Assembly: GCF_001563285.1 (NCBI RefSeq) | Contig: NZ_CP005188.1 | Coordinates: forward strand, 3,167,501 to 3,231,500 | From: Sphingobium sp. MI1205 | Lineage (GTDB): Bacteria > Pseudomonadota > Alphaproteobacteria > Sphingomonadales > Sphingomonadaceae | Length of the DNA: 64,000 nt | Direction: 5' to 3' | Shown: piece by piece, positions 38,840 through 48,108 of the stretch | How positions within the stretch are numbered: position 1 is the first letter of the stretch | Layout of the letters: every line of letters starts with the position of its first letter | Notes under the pieces: generated by a model | What the model was told of the DNA's origin: nothing | Seen by the model: the letters and a program-made list of their open reading frames with translations, nothing else | The model's database searches: none | Translations under genes and position numbers: made by a program

Positions 38840-39448
38840 ATGATCGCAAAACTCAAAGGGCGGCTGGACAGCACCGGTATCGACCACGCCATCATCGATG
38901 TGGGCGGCGTCGGCTATCTGGTCGGGGCGTCATCCCGAACCTTGTCGGCGCTCGGGCCGGTAGGCGAAGCGGTAACGGTGTACACCGAAATGCTGGTGTC
39001 CGAGGATTCGATCCGTCTTGTCGGTTTCGCGCGTGGCGAGGAGAGGGACTGGTTCCGCCTGTTGATCGGCGTGCAGGGCGTGGGATCGCGCGTGGCGCTG
39101 GCGATACTATCGGCGCTGGAACCCGCGGAATTGCATCGTGCCGTCGCTACCGGTGACAAGGCGATGGTGGCGCGGGCCAATGGCGTAGGCCCCAAGCTTG
39201 CACTGCGGATCGTTAACGAGCTGAAGGACAAGATCGGCGCAGCGCCGGGGGCAGGCGCCCTACCAGTCGGAGGCATGAGCCTGGTCGCCGCAGGAGGACT
39301 CGGCGCGGACGCGATTTCAGCGCTGCACAATCTGGGCTTCAAACCTGCCGAAGCGAGCAGCGCAGTGGCGCAGGCGGAAGAAGAACTGGGCGAGAGCGCG
39401 ACGCTGGATGCTCTGGTGCGGCTGGCGCTCAGGAAGGCGGCGAAGTGA
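38840..39448 (+). CDS. ruvA: Holliday junction DNA helicase subunit RuvA
   Basis: A 202-residue protein of canonical length. An OB-fold domain ([13 protein letters not shown]) is followed by two helix-hairpin-helix motifs ([14 protein letters not shown] and [17 protein letters not shown]) and a C-terminal domain that contacts RuvB. It binds four-way DNA junctions and loads RuvB rings. The ruvB gene follows 40 bases later. The usual third partner, ruvC, is not adjacent upstream; a divergent membrane gene stands there instead. Confidence 0.97.
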   Translation: MIAKLKGRLDSTGIDHAIIDVGGVGYLVGASSRTLSALGPVGEAVTVYTEMLVSEDSIRLVGFARGEERDWFRLLIGVQGVGSRVALAILSALEPAELHRAVATGDKAMVARANGVGPKLALRIVNELKDKIGAAPGAGALPVGGMSLVAAGGLGADAISALHNLGFKPAEASSAVAQAEEELGESATLDALVRLALRKAAK

Positions 39449-39488
39449 CAGGCGTTCGGCATGAGGTCAGTGACATGGACAGGCACGC

Positions 39489-40508
39489 ATGAGCGAGGAT
39501 CGGCTGGTCGCCTCTACCCGGCGCGTCGAAGATGTGGATGCGGCGCTGCGGCCCAAATCGCTGACCGAGTTTATCGGGCAGCAGGCGGCGCGTGAGAATC
39601 TGCGCGTGTTTATCGAAGCGGCAAGGCAGCGCGGGGATGCGCTGGACCATGTGTTGTTCTTCGGCCCGCCCGGCCTTGGCAAGACAACGCTGGCGCAGAT
39701 CGTGGCAAAGGAAATGGGCGTGGGATTCCGCGCCACATCGGGACCGGTAATCGCCAAGTCGGGCGACCTGGCGGCGCTCCTCACCAACCTGGACGAGGGC
39801 GACGTGCTGTTCGTGGACGAAATCCATCGGCTCAATCCTGCTGTGGAGGAAGTGCTATATCCCGCGATGGAAGATCGGGCGCTCGACTTGATGATCGGCG
39901 AGGGGCCTTCGGCGCGGTCGGTCCGAATAGACCTGCCGCGCTTCACGCTGGTGGGGGCGACGACGCGACAGGGTTTGCTGACAACGCCGCTGCGCGACCG
40001 TTTCGGCATTCCGGTACGGCTGCAATTCTATACGGTCGAGGAACTTGAGCTGGTAGTGCGGCGTGCGGCGCGTCTACTGAACCTCGGCATCACCTCCGAC
40101 GGCGCGATCGAGATCGCTCGTCGGTCACGGGGCACGCCGCGTATTGCCGGGCGGCTGCTGCGACGGGTGCGCGATTTCGCCAATGTCGCGGGCGTGGAAG
40201 CAGTGGATGCCAAGGCCGCCGATTCCGCGCTGAGCCGGTTGGAGGTCGATCATCTTGGCCTCGACCTCATGGACCGCCGATATCTGATGATGATCGCCGA
40301 CATCTATCGTGGTGGTCCCGTGGGCGTGGAAACATTGGCAGCAGGCCTGTCCGAACCGCGCGATACGGTCGAGGAGGTGATAGAGCCCTATCTGATCCAG
40401 CTCGGCCTTATAGCCCGCACCGCGCGAGGGCGCTGCCTCAATGGACCAGGGTGGAAACATCTCGGACTCAATCCGCCGGCCGGGCTCCAGGACGGGCTAT
40501 TCGACTGA
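39489..40508 (+). CDS. ruvB: Holliday junction branch-migration ATPase RuvB
   Basis: A 339-residue AAA+ motor. Walker A is [13 protein letters not shown], Walker B is [12 protein letters not shown], sensor 1 is in LVGATTRQG, and the arginine finger and C-terminal winged helix ([20 protein letters not shown]) are present. It hexamerises around DNA on RuvA and drives branch migration in recombination and replication restart. It starts 40 bases after ruvA and is surely cotranscribed with it. Confidence 0.98.
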   Translation: MSEDRLVASTRRVEDVDAALRPKSLTEFIGQQAARENLRVFIEAARQRGDALDHVLFFGPPGLGKTTLAQIVAKEMGVGFRATSGPVIAKSGDLAALLTNLDEGDVLFVDEIHRLNPAVEEVLYPAMEDRALDLMIGEGPSARSVRIDLPRFTLVGATTRQGLLTTPLRDRFGIPVRLQFYTVEELELVVRRAARLLNLGITSDGAIEIARRSRGTPRIAGRLLRRVRDFANVAGVEAVDAKAADSALSRLEVDHLGLDLMDRRYLMMIADIYRGGPVGVETLAAGLSEPRDTVEEVIEPYLIQLGLIARTARGRCLNGPGWKHLGLNPPAGLQDGLFD

Positions 40509-40601
40509 AAATGCGTGACCGTTACTGCCCGGCACGGTTATAGCGCGTCGAGATACGGATGCGCGCGAGTGACGCGCCCCGGGATTTAGGAGTTGCGCGG
40601 C

Positions 40602-42380
40602 TTGCGGGCGATCGAACGATATCCCAATCTGGTGACCATGTTCTTCGCACGAGCGAAGGAAATGGGCGACTTACCCTTCCTGTGGCGCAAAGCCGCTGAC
40701 AGCTGGCTGCCGCTCAGTTGGACCGAGACTGCGCAGCAGGTCGCAAGCCTTGCCGCAGCGCTGCGCGCACAGGGACTCAAGCCCGGCGATCCGGTGATGC
40801 TGGTCAGCGAGAACCGGCCGGAATTCTGCATCGCCGATCTTGCCATCATGGCGGCGGGATGCGTCACCGTGCCGACCTACACCACCAATACGACACGCGA
40901 TCACCAGCATATCCTGACCGACAGTGGCGCGCGGGCGGTGATCGTATCGACTGCGAAGCTGGCCCAGGCGCTGATGCCAGCCGTGCTTCGATCGCAGGCA
41001 AGCTTCGTGGTCGGCATGGAACCGCTGAGAAGTGCGCAGGGCAATGTGTCCTGCCATCTGTGGGCCGACCTGATCTCGTCGCACATCGCCGACCCGGACG
41101 CCTGTGCGGCGGAGCAGACGGCGGGGCGCGATGACCTGGCATGCATCATATACACCAGCGGCACCGGCGGCGCGCCGCGGGGGGTGATGCAACATCATGG
41201 CGCTATCCTGTGCAATATCGAGGGCGCAGGAAAACTGGTGGCGGAGGATTTCGGGTGGGATGACGAGGTTTTCCTGTCTTTCCTGCCGCTGTCCCACGCC
41301 TATGAGCACAGCGGCGGCCAATTCCTGCCAATCATGCTGGCCGGGCAGATCTATTATGCGGAAGGTTTGGAAAAGCTCGCCAGCAATATCGAGGAAGCGC
41401 GGCCCACCATCATGGTGGTCGTACCCCGGCTGTTCGAGGTCTTGCGCGCCCGCATCATCAAGTCGATCGAAAAACAGGGGAAATTCCCCGCCTGGTTGCT
41501 TTCCCAAGCGCTGCGGATCGCGGCCAAAGAGCAGAAGGGTGAGGGATCGATTGCCGACCTGCCGATGAAGCTGCTACTCGGCCGGACGCTTAAACCCAAG
41601 ATCGCGCAACGCTTCGGCGGCCGGATGAAGGCGCTGGTATCAGGCGGCGCACCGCTCAACCCCGATGTTGGCCTGTTCTTCGACGCCATGGGACTGACGC
41701 TGTTGCAGGGCTATGGCCAGACGGAGGCTGGACCGGTGGTCAGTTGCAACCGGCCAAGCGCAGGCATCGCCATGGACACGGTCGGCCCGCCATTGGAGGG
41801 GGTCGAGGTAAAGATCGCCCAAGATGGCGAGATATTGGTGCGCGGTGAGTTGGTGATGCACGGCTATTGGCGCAACAGCACAGAAACCGAAAAGGCGCTG
41901 AAGGACGGCTGGCTGCACACGGGCGACATTGGCGAGATCGATGCCAAAGGGCGGATCCGTATAACCGACCGCAAGAAAGACCTGATCGTCAACGACAAGG
42001 GCGATAATGTCTCTCCCCAGAAAGTCGAAGGCATGCTGACGCTACAGCCTGAGATCGGGCAGGCGATGGTCTATGGCGATCGGCGGCCGCATCTGGTGGG
42101 TCTGCTGGTTCCCGACGCGGAATGGACCCGCGAGTGGGCGGCGGCGTGGGGCCAGAACACCGATAATTTGGCCAGCGATGCGGCTTATATCGCGGCATTG
42201 AGGGCTGCAGTCGATCGAGTAAACGCTGAACTTTCAATCACCGAACGGGTGCGTCGCTTTCTCCTCAGCGAAGAGCCTTTCACCATCGAAAATGGCGAGA
42301 TGACACCTTCGATGAAGATCCGGCGCCATGTCATTCGTGCGCGTTATCAGGACCGTCTGGACGCACTCTACAAGGGCTGA
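40602..42380 (+). CDS. AMP-dependent acyl-CoA synthetase (long-chain fatty acid-CoA ligase type)
   Basis: A 592-residue adenylating enzyme. Motifs: phosphate loop YTSGTGGAPRGVMQHHG (the usual GTTGxPKG is varied to GTGGAPRG), the adenine motif LLQGYGQTEAGPV, HTGDIGEIDAKGRIRITDRK, and NDKGDNVSPQKVE. It activates carboxylic acids, most likely fatty acids, to CoA esters in the cytoplasm. The start is TTG: the TTG at 40593 abuts the AGGAG site, while the TTG at 40602 is nine bases downstream of it and is preferred; an ATG at 40638 would lose conserved residues. Confidence 0.9.
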   Translation: MRAIERYPNLVTMFFARAKEMGDLPFLWRKAADSWLPLSWTETAQQVASLAAALRAQGLKPGDPVMLVSENRPEFCIADLAIMAAGCVTVPTYTTNTTRDHQHILTDSGARAVIVSTAKLAQALMPAVLRSQASFVVGMEPLRSAQGNVSCHLWADLISSHIADPDACAAEQTAGRDDLACIIYTSGTGGAPRGVMQHHGAILCNIEGAGKLVAEDFGWDDEVFLSFLPLSHAYEHSGGQFLPIMLAGQIYYAEGLEKLASNIEEARPTIMVVVPRLFEVLRARIIKSIEKQGKFPAWLLSQALRIAAKEQKGEGSIADLPMKLLLGRTLKPKIAQRFGGRMKALVSGGAPLNPDVGLFFDAMGLTLLQGYGQTEAGPVVSCNRPSAGIAMDTVGPPLEGVEVKIAQDGEILVRGELVMHGYWRNSTETEKALKDGWLHTGDIGEIDAKGRIRITDRKKDLIVNDKGDNVSPQKVEGMLTLQPEIGQAMVYGDRRPHLVGLLVPDAEWTREWAAAWGQNTDNLASDAAYIAALRAAVDRVNAELSITERVRRFLLSEEPFTIENGEMTPSMKIRRHVIRARYQDRLDALYKG

Positions 42381-42384
42381 CCGC

Positions 42385-42786
42385 TCATCGGCCGGGGCTA
42401 CGGTAGGGCGTGAAGGAACCCAGCGCACAGCCGCCGGTGATAGAACCTGTCACAAGGTCAGCGCTTCTGGCGATGTCACCCCGGCAATATTGCGAGCCGG
42501 TAGCCATGATCACCAGCGTGTCGCCCCGGCCGAGGCCCGTACAGCTTCCGATCAGATCATTGCGATACACCAGTCGGCCGCTGACCCTGTAAAGCAGGAC
42601 AGACTCGTTGATCGCGGTAAGGCTGGCTTGGGGATAGCGGTTGACGCAGCTTACGGGCTCACCCACAACCTTGCCTTCCAGCGCTGCTTCCAGCCGGGCT
42701 GCCTCCTTTTCTGTGAGACGGGAAGGCTCATTGCCACCAGCGCACGCCGGCAAAATCAGGGGGGCGAGAAATATGCATTTCCGCAT
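42385..42786 (-). CDS. Small lipoprotein of unknown function
   Basis: A 133-residue lipoprotein. The signal LAPLILPAC places the acylated cysteine at residue 15. The mature part has four more cysteines (SCVNR, GSCTGL, QYCRGD, GGCALG), which probably form two disulfides. I do not recognise a domain; the pattern resembles short sphingomonad lipoproteins of unknown role. GGAGAAG precedes the ATG. It is convergent with the acyl-CoA synthetase gene, four bases apart. Confidence 0.78.
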   Translation of the reverse strand: MRKCIFLAPLILPACAGGNEPSRLTEKEAARLEAALEGKVVGEPVSCVNRYPQASLTAINESVLLYRVSGRLVYRNDLIGSCTGLGRGDTLVIMATGSQYCRGDIARSADLVTGSITGGCALGSFTPYRSPGR

Positions 42787-42836
42787 GGCACTTCTCCAGC
42801 TTTCATCCCCGCAACGATGAAATAACGCCGCAGACG

Positions 42837-43559
42837 TCAGGCTGCATCCTTGGCAGCGCGGCGACGCGCCAATTCGCCCACATCAGCCGCGCGCATAAAA
42901 ACATTGGTCGCGCGCTCCTGCCCTATGGTGGTCGGCACGGTTGCTTCGCCGCGCGCGCGCGCCACATTCACCTGCGTCATCCGTGCGACCAGCGCCTCGT
43001 TATCGGGCTCGATGGTCAGAGCAAAAAGACCGTTGCCCTGCGTATATTCATGGGCGCAATAAACGATCGTATTATCCGGGAGCGCCGCAAACCGGGCCAT
43101 ATTGGCGAACATCTGATCCGCCGTTCCTTCGAACAGCCGACCACAACCCATGGCGAAGAGCGTGTCACCTACAAAGATGAGGCCGTCACCCGGCAGATAA
43201 TAAGCAATGTGCCCTGCGGTATGGGCCGGAACTTCCATGACGGTCGCGACATGGTCGCCAATGTGGACCTGATCGCCCTCCCCCACCTGCAGGTCCAGCG
43301 TCCCGATCTTCGCGGCTTCCGCTCTTGGTCCGGTGATGCGGCAGCCAGTCACCGCCTTGATTCCTGCATTCCCGCCTACATGGTCGCCATGCCAATGGGT
43401 GTTCCAGATCTGGCTGATCGTCCAGCCGTGCGCGGCCGCCGCATCCAGCACAGGCTCGGCCACGGCGGGATCGATCACAACGGTCTCACTGCTGAATTCA
43501 TCGTGCAGCAGCCAGACATAATTGTCGGCCAGGACTGGAACGCGAACAACCTGCAGCAT
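42837..43559 (-). CDS. gloB: Hydroxyacylglutathione hydrolase (glyoxalase II)
   Basis: A 240-residue metallo-beta-lactamase-fold enzyme. The metal motif THWHGDHVGG is followed by HTAGH, FVGDTLFAMGCGR and YCAHEYT, giving a binuclear site, and the C-terminal helices that bind glutathione are present. It hydrolyses S-lactoylglutathione to lactate and glutathione, the second step of methylglyoxal detoxification. It starts five bases after the gloA stop; a 13-residue extension to 43598 would overlap gloA and is rejected. Confidence 0.95.
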   Translation of the reverse strand: MLQVVRVPVLADNYVWLLHDEFSSETVVIDPAVAEPVLDAAAAHGWTISQIWNTHWHGDHVGGNAGIKAVTGCRITGPRAEAAKIGTLDLQVGEGDQVHIGDHVATVMEVPAHTAGHIAYYLPGDGLIFVGDTLFAMGCGRLFEGTADQMFANMARFAALPDNTIVYCAHEYTQGNGLFALTIEPDNEALVARMTQVNVARARGEATVPTTIGQERATNVFMRAADVGELARRRAAKDAA

Positions 43560-43564
43560 GGCGC

Positions 43565-43999
43565 TTACCAGACGCCGGTATTGGGCATGGATGCCCACGG
43601 TTCTGCCGGAGCCAGATATCCGTCCTGCAGCAGTTCGATCGAAATATTGTCCGGCGTCCGGACGAAGGCCATATGGCCATCCCGTGGCGGCCGATTGATG
43701 GTGATGCCCGCATCCATCAGCCTCTGGCAGACGTCGTAGATATTATCGACGCGGTAGGCGAGATGGCCGAAATTGCGGCCCTCCCCGTAAGTTTCGGCCG
43801 GGGCGCCATCTTCCGGCGGCCAGTTATAAGTGAGTTCGACCTGTGCCTCCTCGTCGCCCGGCGCCGCGAGAAAAACCAGGGTGAAGCGACCGCTTTCACT
43901 ATCGACGCGTTTTTGCTCCTGAAGCCCGAGCAGATTGAAGAAGGAGACGGTGCGATCGACGTCGGTCACGCGGATCATGGTGTGGAGATATTTGGTCAC
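43565..43999 (-). CDS. gloA: Lactoylglutathione lyase (glyoxalase I)
   Basis: A 144-residue VOC-fold enzyme, first step of methylglyoxal detoxification. Metal-binding residues are in YLHTMIRVTD (His), QVELTYNW (Glu), NFGHLAYRVDN (His) and ISIELLQ (Glu). It starts with GTG behind a GGAG site. It is followed directly by gloB, so both glyoxalase steps are encoded by one transcript. Confidence 0.95.
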   Translation of the reverse strand: MTKYLHTMIRVTDVDRTVSFFNLLGLQEQKRVDSESGRFTLVFLAAPGDEEAQVELTYNWPPEDGAPAETYGEGRNFGHLAYRVDNIYDVCQRLMDAGITINRPPRDGHMAFVRTPDNISIELLQDGYLAPAEPWASMPNTGVW

Positions 44000-44102
44000 G
44001 CTTCGCTCCGTTCGCCGCCATCAAGCAACGGTTCATCTCTAAAAATGCAGGTGTATTTATCAAGATAGGATGGCGCAGGCTTGATGGAAAGAGGAGAGTG
44101 AG

Positions 44103-44807
44103 ATGGCTCTTGAGTATCGCGACAAGGTGCTATTGGGCTGTGCCGGATTGCTGGCGCTGGGTGTGGTGAGCGGCGGCTATTTGCTGGGTGATGGGCTGAA
44201 GCGCGCCAAGGCTGCCGACCGCTCTGTCACCGTGCGCGGCCTGGCGGAACGCAATGTCACTGCGGACCTCGCCACCTGGTCGATCAGCTATGCGGCTACA
44301 GGTTTCGACCTGCCCGCCGTACGAGCGGAGATCGACAACAATACGAAGGAATTGAAAGCCTATTTTGCGGGTCTCGGCTTCAAGCCAGAAGCGCTGACGC
44401 CCACCGGCGCGGGGGTCAATCAATATATCAACAATGGCGTGAACACGATCACCGTTACTCAGCGGATGCTACTGCGCACGACCGACATCGCACGCGCACA
44501 GCGAGCGGTCGCGCAGCAGTTCGACCTGGTCCGGCGCGGCGTAACGCTGCAGGAAGGGTCGGGCATGCGCTACAGCTTCACCAAGCTGAATGCCATCAAA
44601 CCGCCAATGGTGGCGACCGCAACGAGGGATGCTAGGGCAGCGGCGGAGCAATTCGCGCGGGACAGCGGCGCGAGTGTCGGCGGTATAAAAAGCGCGACGC
44701 AAGGCTATTTTTCGATCGAGCCGCGCGACGGCGAAGCAGACGGGTCGAGCGATACGCCTTACAAGAAGGTCCGGGTCGTCACGACCGTCGATTTTTATCT
44801 GAATTAA
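44103..44807 (+). CDS. SIMPL-domain periplasmic protein
   Basis: A 234-residue protein with one N-terminal membrane segment or signal anchor (LLGCAGLLALGVVSGGYLLG) and a SIMPL domain: SVTVRGLAERNVTADLATWS at the start and RVVTTVDFYLN at the end. SIMPL proteins (YggE, BP26) form oligomeric channels or rings in the periplasm and are linked to oxidative-stress tolerance; their activity is not known. GAGGAGAG precedes the ATG. It stands alone between divergent gloA and the convergent TPR gene. Confidence 0.88.
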   Translation: MALEYRDKVLLGCAGLLALGVVSGGYLLGDGLKRAKAADRSVTVRGLAERNVTADLATWSISYAATGFDLPAVRAEIDNNTKELKAYFAGLGFKPEALTPTGAGVNQYINNGVNTITVTQRMLLRTTDIARAQRAVAQQFDLVRRGVTLQEGSGMRYSFTKLNAIKPPMVATATRDARAAAEQFARDSGASVGGIKSATQGYFSIEPRDGEADGSSDTPYKKVRVVTTVDFYLN

Positions 44808-44814
44808 CGCCCGG

Positions 44815-45702
44815 TCAATTGCGGCCAGATGTTCCCGCCATCGGCGCTGCTACAGGCAAACGGGCGAGATTGTCGGCAGCAGCCCCGCCCGCAGCGGACT
44901 GGGGCGCCAGCTTCACCGCCCGCTTCCATGCCGAATGGGCGATGTCGGGGTGATCGGTCAGCACGGCGACATTACCTTCCTCCAATGCAACGGAGGCATC
45001 ATCGGGCGACAACTGCACCGCCCGGGCGATATGCGCCTGAGCCAGTTTCAACTCTCCCGAGCGGCGAGCCAGCGTCGCCGAAAGCAGCCAGGCGAGCGGG
45101 TCTTGCGGCACCTGTATCAAGGCGGCGTCGAGGGAATCGCGGGCTGCCTTTAGTTCCCCCAATGCGACCAGCGCGCGAGCCTGATCCAGTTGTGTCTCAC
45201 CCTTTTCGATGCCGTCGGGTAGCCCTCGCGCCAGCGCAGCGTCAAAGCTGGTCCGCGCCTTGACTGCATCGCCCGACGCAAGGGCGGCATTGCCAGCCTG
45301 CGCCCACAAACGCGCCCCCTGCGCCATCTCGCCAGCGCGTTCAGCCTCGTCAGCCGCCTGTTCGAAGGCGACAATGGCAGGAGCCCAACGCTCTGCCCGC
45401 GCATAGGCAAAGCCCATGCAATGGCGAGCATAGAAACTTCCACCCTCCAACCGCCATTTCTGAGCGAAAGCGACAGCCTGATCAGGAGATTCCATCGCCT
45501 GATCGAGGCAGGCCTGAAAAGGCTTTGCAAATTTGTCCGGTACCGGGATGCGAGCCTCTGCCGCTGCGGAGTCCTGTGTTGATGCTGGAGCACGCGGTGC
45601 AGCAGGCGCTCCTCTTTCCTTCTTCGGACGGTTCATGATCGCCTCGATCTCAGGATCATAGCTTTGCGGCATCATAAGCAGCAAGGGGAAGAATAAGACC
45701 AT
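44815..45702 (-). CDS. Tetratricopeptide-repeat protein
   Basis: A 295-residue protein with a short hydrophobic N-terminus (VLFFPLLLMMPQSY), an acidic/proline linker and about five TPR units from residue 65 on (for example ALVALGELKAARDSLDAALI and ATLARRSGELKLAQAHIARA). TPR arrays mediate protein contact. It is not CpoB, which carries a coiled coil and sits after pal. The start overlaps the stop of the alpha/beta hydrolase by one base (TGATG), so the two genes are coupled. Confidence 0.82.
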   Translation of the reverse strand: MVLFFPLLLMMPQSYDPEIEAIMNRPKKERGAPAAPRAPASTQDSAAAEARIPVPDKFAKPFQACLDQAMESPDQAVAFAQKWRLEGGSFYARHCMGFAYARAERWAPAIVAFEQAADEAERAGEMAQGARLWAQAGNAALASGDAVKARTSFDAALARGLPDGIEKGETQLDQARALVALGELKAARDSLDAALIQVPQDPLAWLLSATLARRSGELKLAQAHIARAVQLSPDDASVALEEGNVAVLTDHPDIAHSAWKRAVKLAPQSAAGGAAADNLARLPVAAPMAGTSGRN

Positions 45703-46457
45703 CAGAGAGTATCCAAAAGGCTGCCGAGCGTGCGGATGAGCAGCGCGATGTCTTCATCGCGCGACAGGCGATGGTCGCCGTCCTTAATCAGCAGCGTCTG
45801 CACATCATATGAACGCAGCCGCTGTGCCAGCCGTACCGCTGTCTGCCAGGGCACGTCGCGATCTTCCTGCCCTTGAAGCAGGCGTACGGGGCAATCGATC
45901 GCGATCTCTGCTCCAAGCAGCCGCAGCGCCTGCCCGGACTGCCAAAAGGCCAGCGTCGTCACCAGCGGTTCGTCGCCATAGGGTGTTGGCTCGATGATTC
46001 GACCCTCCGTCGAAAGCAACGCCTTGTCCGCATCACTGAATCCCCATTCGGTGAAATCTGGAGCGGCAGCGATGCCGACCAGTCCGGCCACCCGCTCGGG
46101 CCGGGCAAGCGCGATGAGCAATGCAATCCAGCCCCCCATTGACGATCCCACGAGCAACAGCGGCCCATGCGTCAGCGAATCGATCAGCAATAACGCATCA
46201 TCGCGCCAGCTTGCGAGCGTACCGTCGGAAAAGCTGCCTTCGCTGATGCCATTACCGGAATAGTCGAGCCGCAGAATAGCCCGCCCGGTCTTCGCCGCCC
46301 ACGCGTCCAGCGCGACCGCCTTACCGCCTTCCATATCAGACATATAGCCGGGAAGAAAAACGATGGTTGGCCCAGCGCCTACCCGATACCGGTAGGCGAG
46401 CCGGACCCCGTCAGGGCGGGCGAGGAACGCGATCGGCGCGGCTTGGCATGGGTCCAT
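45702..46457 (-). CDS. Alpha/beta hydrolase
   Basis: A 251-residue serine hydrolase. The nucleophile elbow is GSSMGG (Ser106), the acid is probably in GQEDRDVPW and the histidine is in KDGDHRLS. LRLDYSGNGISEG gives the oxyanion-side loop typical of the family that includes C-C hydrolases and palmitoyl-thioesterase-like proteins. No signal peptide is present. The substrate is unknown. It is translationally coupled to the TPR gene and is the last core gene before tRNA-Leu. Confidence 0.87.
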   Translation of the reverse strand: MDPCQAAPIAFLARPDGVRLAYRYRVGAGPTIVFLPGYMSDMEGGKAVALDAWAAKTGRAILRLDYSGNGISEGSFSDGTLASWRDDALLLIDSLTHGPLLLVGSSMGGWIALLIALARPERVAGLVGIAAAPDFTEWGFSDADKALLSTEGRIIEPTPYGDEPLVTTLAFWQSGQALRLLGAEIAIDCPVRLLQGQEDRDVPWQTAVRLAQRLRSYDVQTLLIKDGDHRLSRDEDIALLIRTLGSLLDTL

Positions 46458-46600
46458 GGGCTGTCTCCACTAAAAGAAGAATGCGTCTGCTTCGCGCCAA
46501 TAGAAGCTGGAGCGCAGAAAACCAGAAAGGAAGCAAAATAATGGCAGGCGCGCGATTGACAGGGTGAGGACCAGCAGCTAATCGCGCCGTCCTACCCCGT

Positions 46601-46687
46601 GCCCAGATGGCGGAATTGGTAGACGCACCAGCTTCAGGTGCTGGCGATCGCAAGGTCGTGGAGGTTCGAGTCCTCTTCTGGGCACCA
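46601..46687 (+). tRNA. tRNA-Leu(CAG)
   Basis: An 87-base tRNA including an encoded CCA. The acceptor stem pairs GCCCAGA with TCTGGGC. The anticodon loop TTCAGGT gives CAG, reading CUG leucine codons. The long variable arm (GATCGCAAGGTC) and the T-loop GGTTCGAGTCC confirm a class II tRNA-Leu. Its 3' end is the likely integration site of the element that begins just after it; the gene remains complete. Confidence 0.97.
46660..46687 (+). other. Probable attachment-site end (attL) in the tRNA 3' half
   Basis: P4-type integrases usually recombine at the T-arm/3' end of a tRNA, which the element's own copy restores. The segment from the T-stem to CCA is the candidate core. The matching second copy (attR) would lie at the far end of the element, which I did not find in this window, so the exact core cannot be read off. 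Confidence 0.5.
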
Positions 46688-46799
46688 GAAACGCTTCCGG
46701 AATGATCCGGGAGCGTCCAGCAAGCGGCTGGTTTTACAGCATTTTTCGACCGAAAATCGCCGACTAACCGTCCGGCGATATCCACCGGAATCCAGCCAT

Positions 46800-46824
46800 A
46801 ACACCAACATTTGTTGGTGTTTTT
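46800..46824 (+). terminator. Terminator-like hairpin between tRNA-Leu and the integrase
   Basis: A perfect nine-base stem (AACACCAAC / GTTGGTGTT) with an ATTT loop is followed by TTT. It lies 113 bases after the tRNA within the element, so the element appears to supply a terminator for the tRNA gene and to shield the integrase from its transcription. Confidence 0.65.
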
Positions 46825-46863
46825 GTTGGTGGTGGATCGACCCGGCTTAGCTGGGAAATCGAT

Positions 46864-48093
46864 ATGTTGTCTCACCTCAGGATCAGCGCTGCGAAGCCTG
46901 CCGCGAAGCCATTCAACCTCTCCGACGGCCAGGGGCTGTTTCTTACGGTCCACCCCAACGGCTCGAAACTTTGGAAGCTTAGCTTTCGCCATCTCGGTAA
47001 GCAGAAGACCCTCCACCTTGGTATGTGGCCCGACGTCGGCCTTGCCGATGCTCGGGACCGGCGGGATGAGGCTCGCCGCCAGCTTGCGTCCGGCCTCGAT
47101 CCTGCGGTGGAGAAGAAGCGGGCGCGTATTGCAGCCAAGGTCGCGGCCGCAAACACCTTCAAGGACGTTGCCGAGGAGTGGGTTCAGAAATGCGAGCGTG
47201 AGGGTCGCGCTGAAATCACGCTCAGCAAGATCCGGTGGCTTCTCGGCATGGCCTATCCGATCATCGGCAATCTGCCGATCGCTGACGTGACCCCACAGGA
47301 AGTGCTGTCCGTGCTTCGCAAGGTCGAATCAGATGGGCGTTACGAAAGCGCCCGTCGGATGCGCAGCGTTCTCAGCCGGGTCTTTCGCTATGGTGTCGCG
47401 ACCGTGCGCTGCCAGAAGGATGTCGCGGCCGATCTTCGCGGCGCTATCGCCACGCCAAGGGTCAAGCACCTGGCTGCCATCACCAATCCGATCCAGGTCG
47501 GCGCGTTGCTGCGGGCGATCGACGGTTATGAAGGCCAGTTGGTAACGCTGATGGCGCTCAAGCTATCTCCGCATCTATTTGTCCGCCCCGGCGAGTTGAG
47601 GCAGGCGCAGTGGAGCGAGTTCGACTGCGACAAGGCGGTCTGGTATCTTTCGGCCGAGCGCATGAAAATGCGTCGACCGCATCGTGTCCCGCTTTCCCGT
47701 CAGGTTCTCGCGCTGATCGAGGAATTGCGCGATCACACCGGCCACCGCGACTATCTTTTCCCATGCATGGGAAATCCTAAGCGGCCGATGTCCGAGAACG
47801 CCGTCAATCAGGCGCTCCGCCGACTTGGTTACAGCCAGCAGGAGATGACCGCGCACGGCTTTCGCGCAATGGCAGCGACGCTGCTCAACGAAATGGGGAT
47901 CTGGAACCCCGACGCGATCGAGAAGCAACTCGCCCATCTCGATGCCAGCGCCGTGCGACGTGCCTACACCCGAGGCGAATACTGGGATGAGCGCGTCCGG
48001 ATGATGCAACATTGGTCGGATCATCTCGATGAGTTGCGCGACGCTGGCAAGATTCTGCGTCCTGACTTCGGCGCCGGTCGCAGCGCACGCTAG
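46864..48093 (+). CDS. int: P4-type tyrosine-recombinase integrase
   Basis: A 409-residue site-specific recombinase. The N-terminal arm-binding DUF4102-type domain (residues 1-95) is followed by a core-binding domain and the catalytic domain. Catalytic residues are visible: Arg241 (FVRPGELRQAQW), His331 and Arg334 (HGFRAMAATLLNEMG), His358 (LAHLD) and probably Tyr368 (RRAYTRGEYW). It would join element ends to the 3' part of the neighbouring tRNA-Leu. All active-site residues are intact. It converges with the HTH gene, with a strong terminator between them. Confidence 0.95.
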   Translation: MLSHLRISAAKPAAKPFNLSDGQGLFLTVHPNGSKLWKLSFRHLGKQKTLHLGMWPDVGLADARDRRDEARRQLASGLDPAVEKKRARIAAKVAAANTFKDVAEEWVQKCEREGRAEITLSKIRWLLGMAYPIIGNLPIADVTPQEVLSVLRKVESDGRYESARRMRSVLSRVFRYGVATVRCQKDVAADLRGAIATPRVKHLAAITNPIQVGALLRAIDGYEGQLVTLMALKLSPHLFVRPGELRQAQWSEFDCDKAVWYLSAERMKMRRPHRVPLSRQVLALIEELRDHTGHRDYLFPCMGNPKRPMSENAVNQALRRLGYSQQEMTAHGFRAMAATLLNEMGIWNPDAIEKQLAHLDASAVRRAYTRGEYWDERVRMMQHWSDHLDELRDAGKILRPDFGAGRSAR

Positions 48094-48108
48094 CGCGGAA
48101 CGACAGCG

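Noticed and set aside
44815..45702. TPR protein as a displaced CpoB
   Set aside because: It lacks the N-terminal coiled coil and a clear cleavable signal peptide, and sits far from pal; TPR content alone is not enough.
46411..47016. 201-codon minus-strand frame across tRNA-Leu
   Set aside because: It crosses the tRNA gene and the element junction and encodes no domain.
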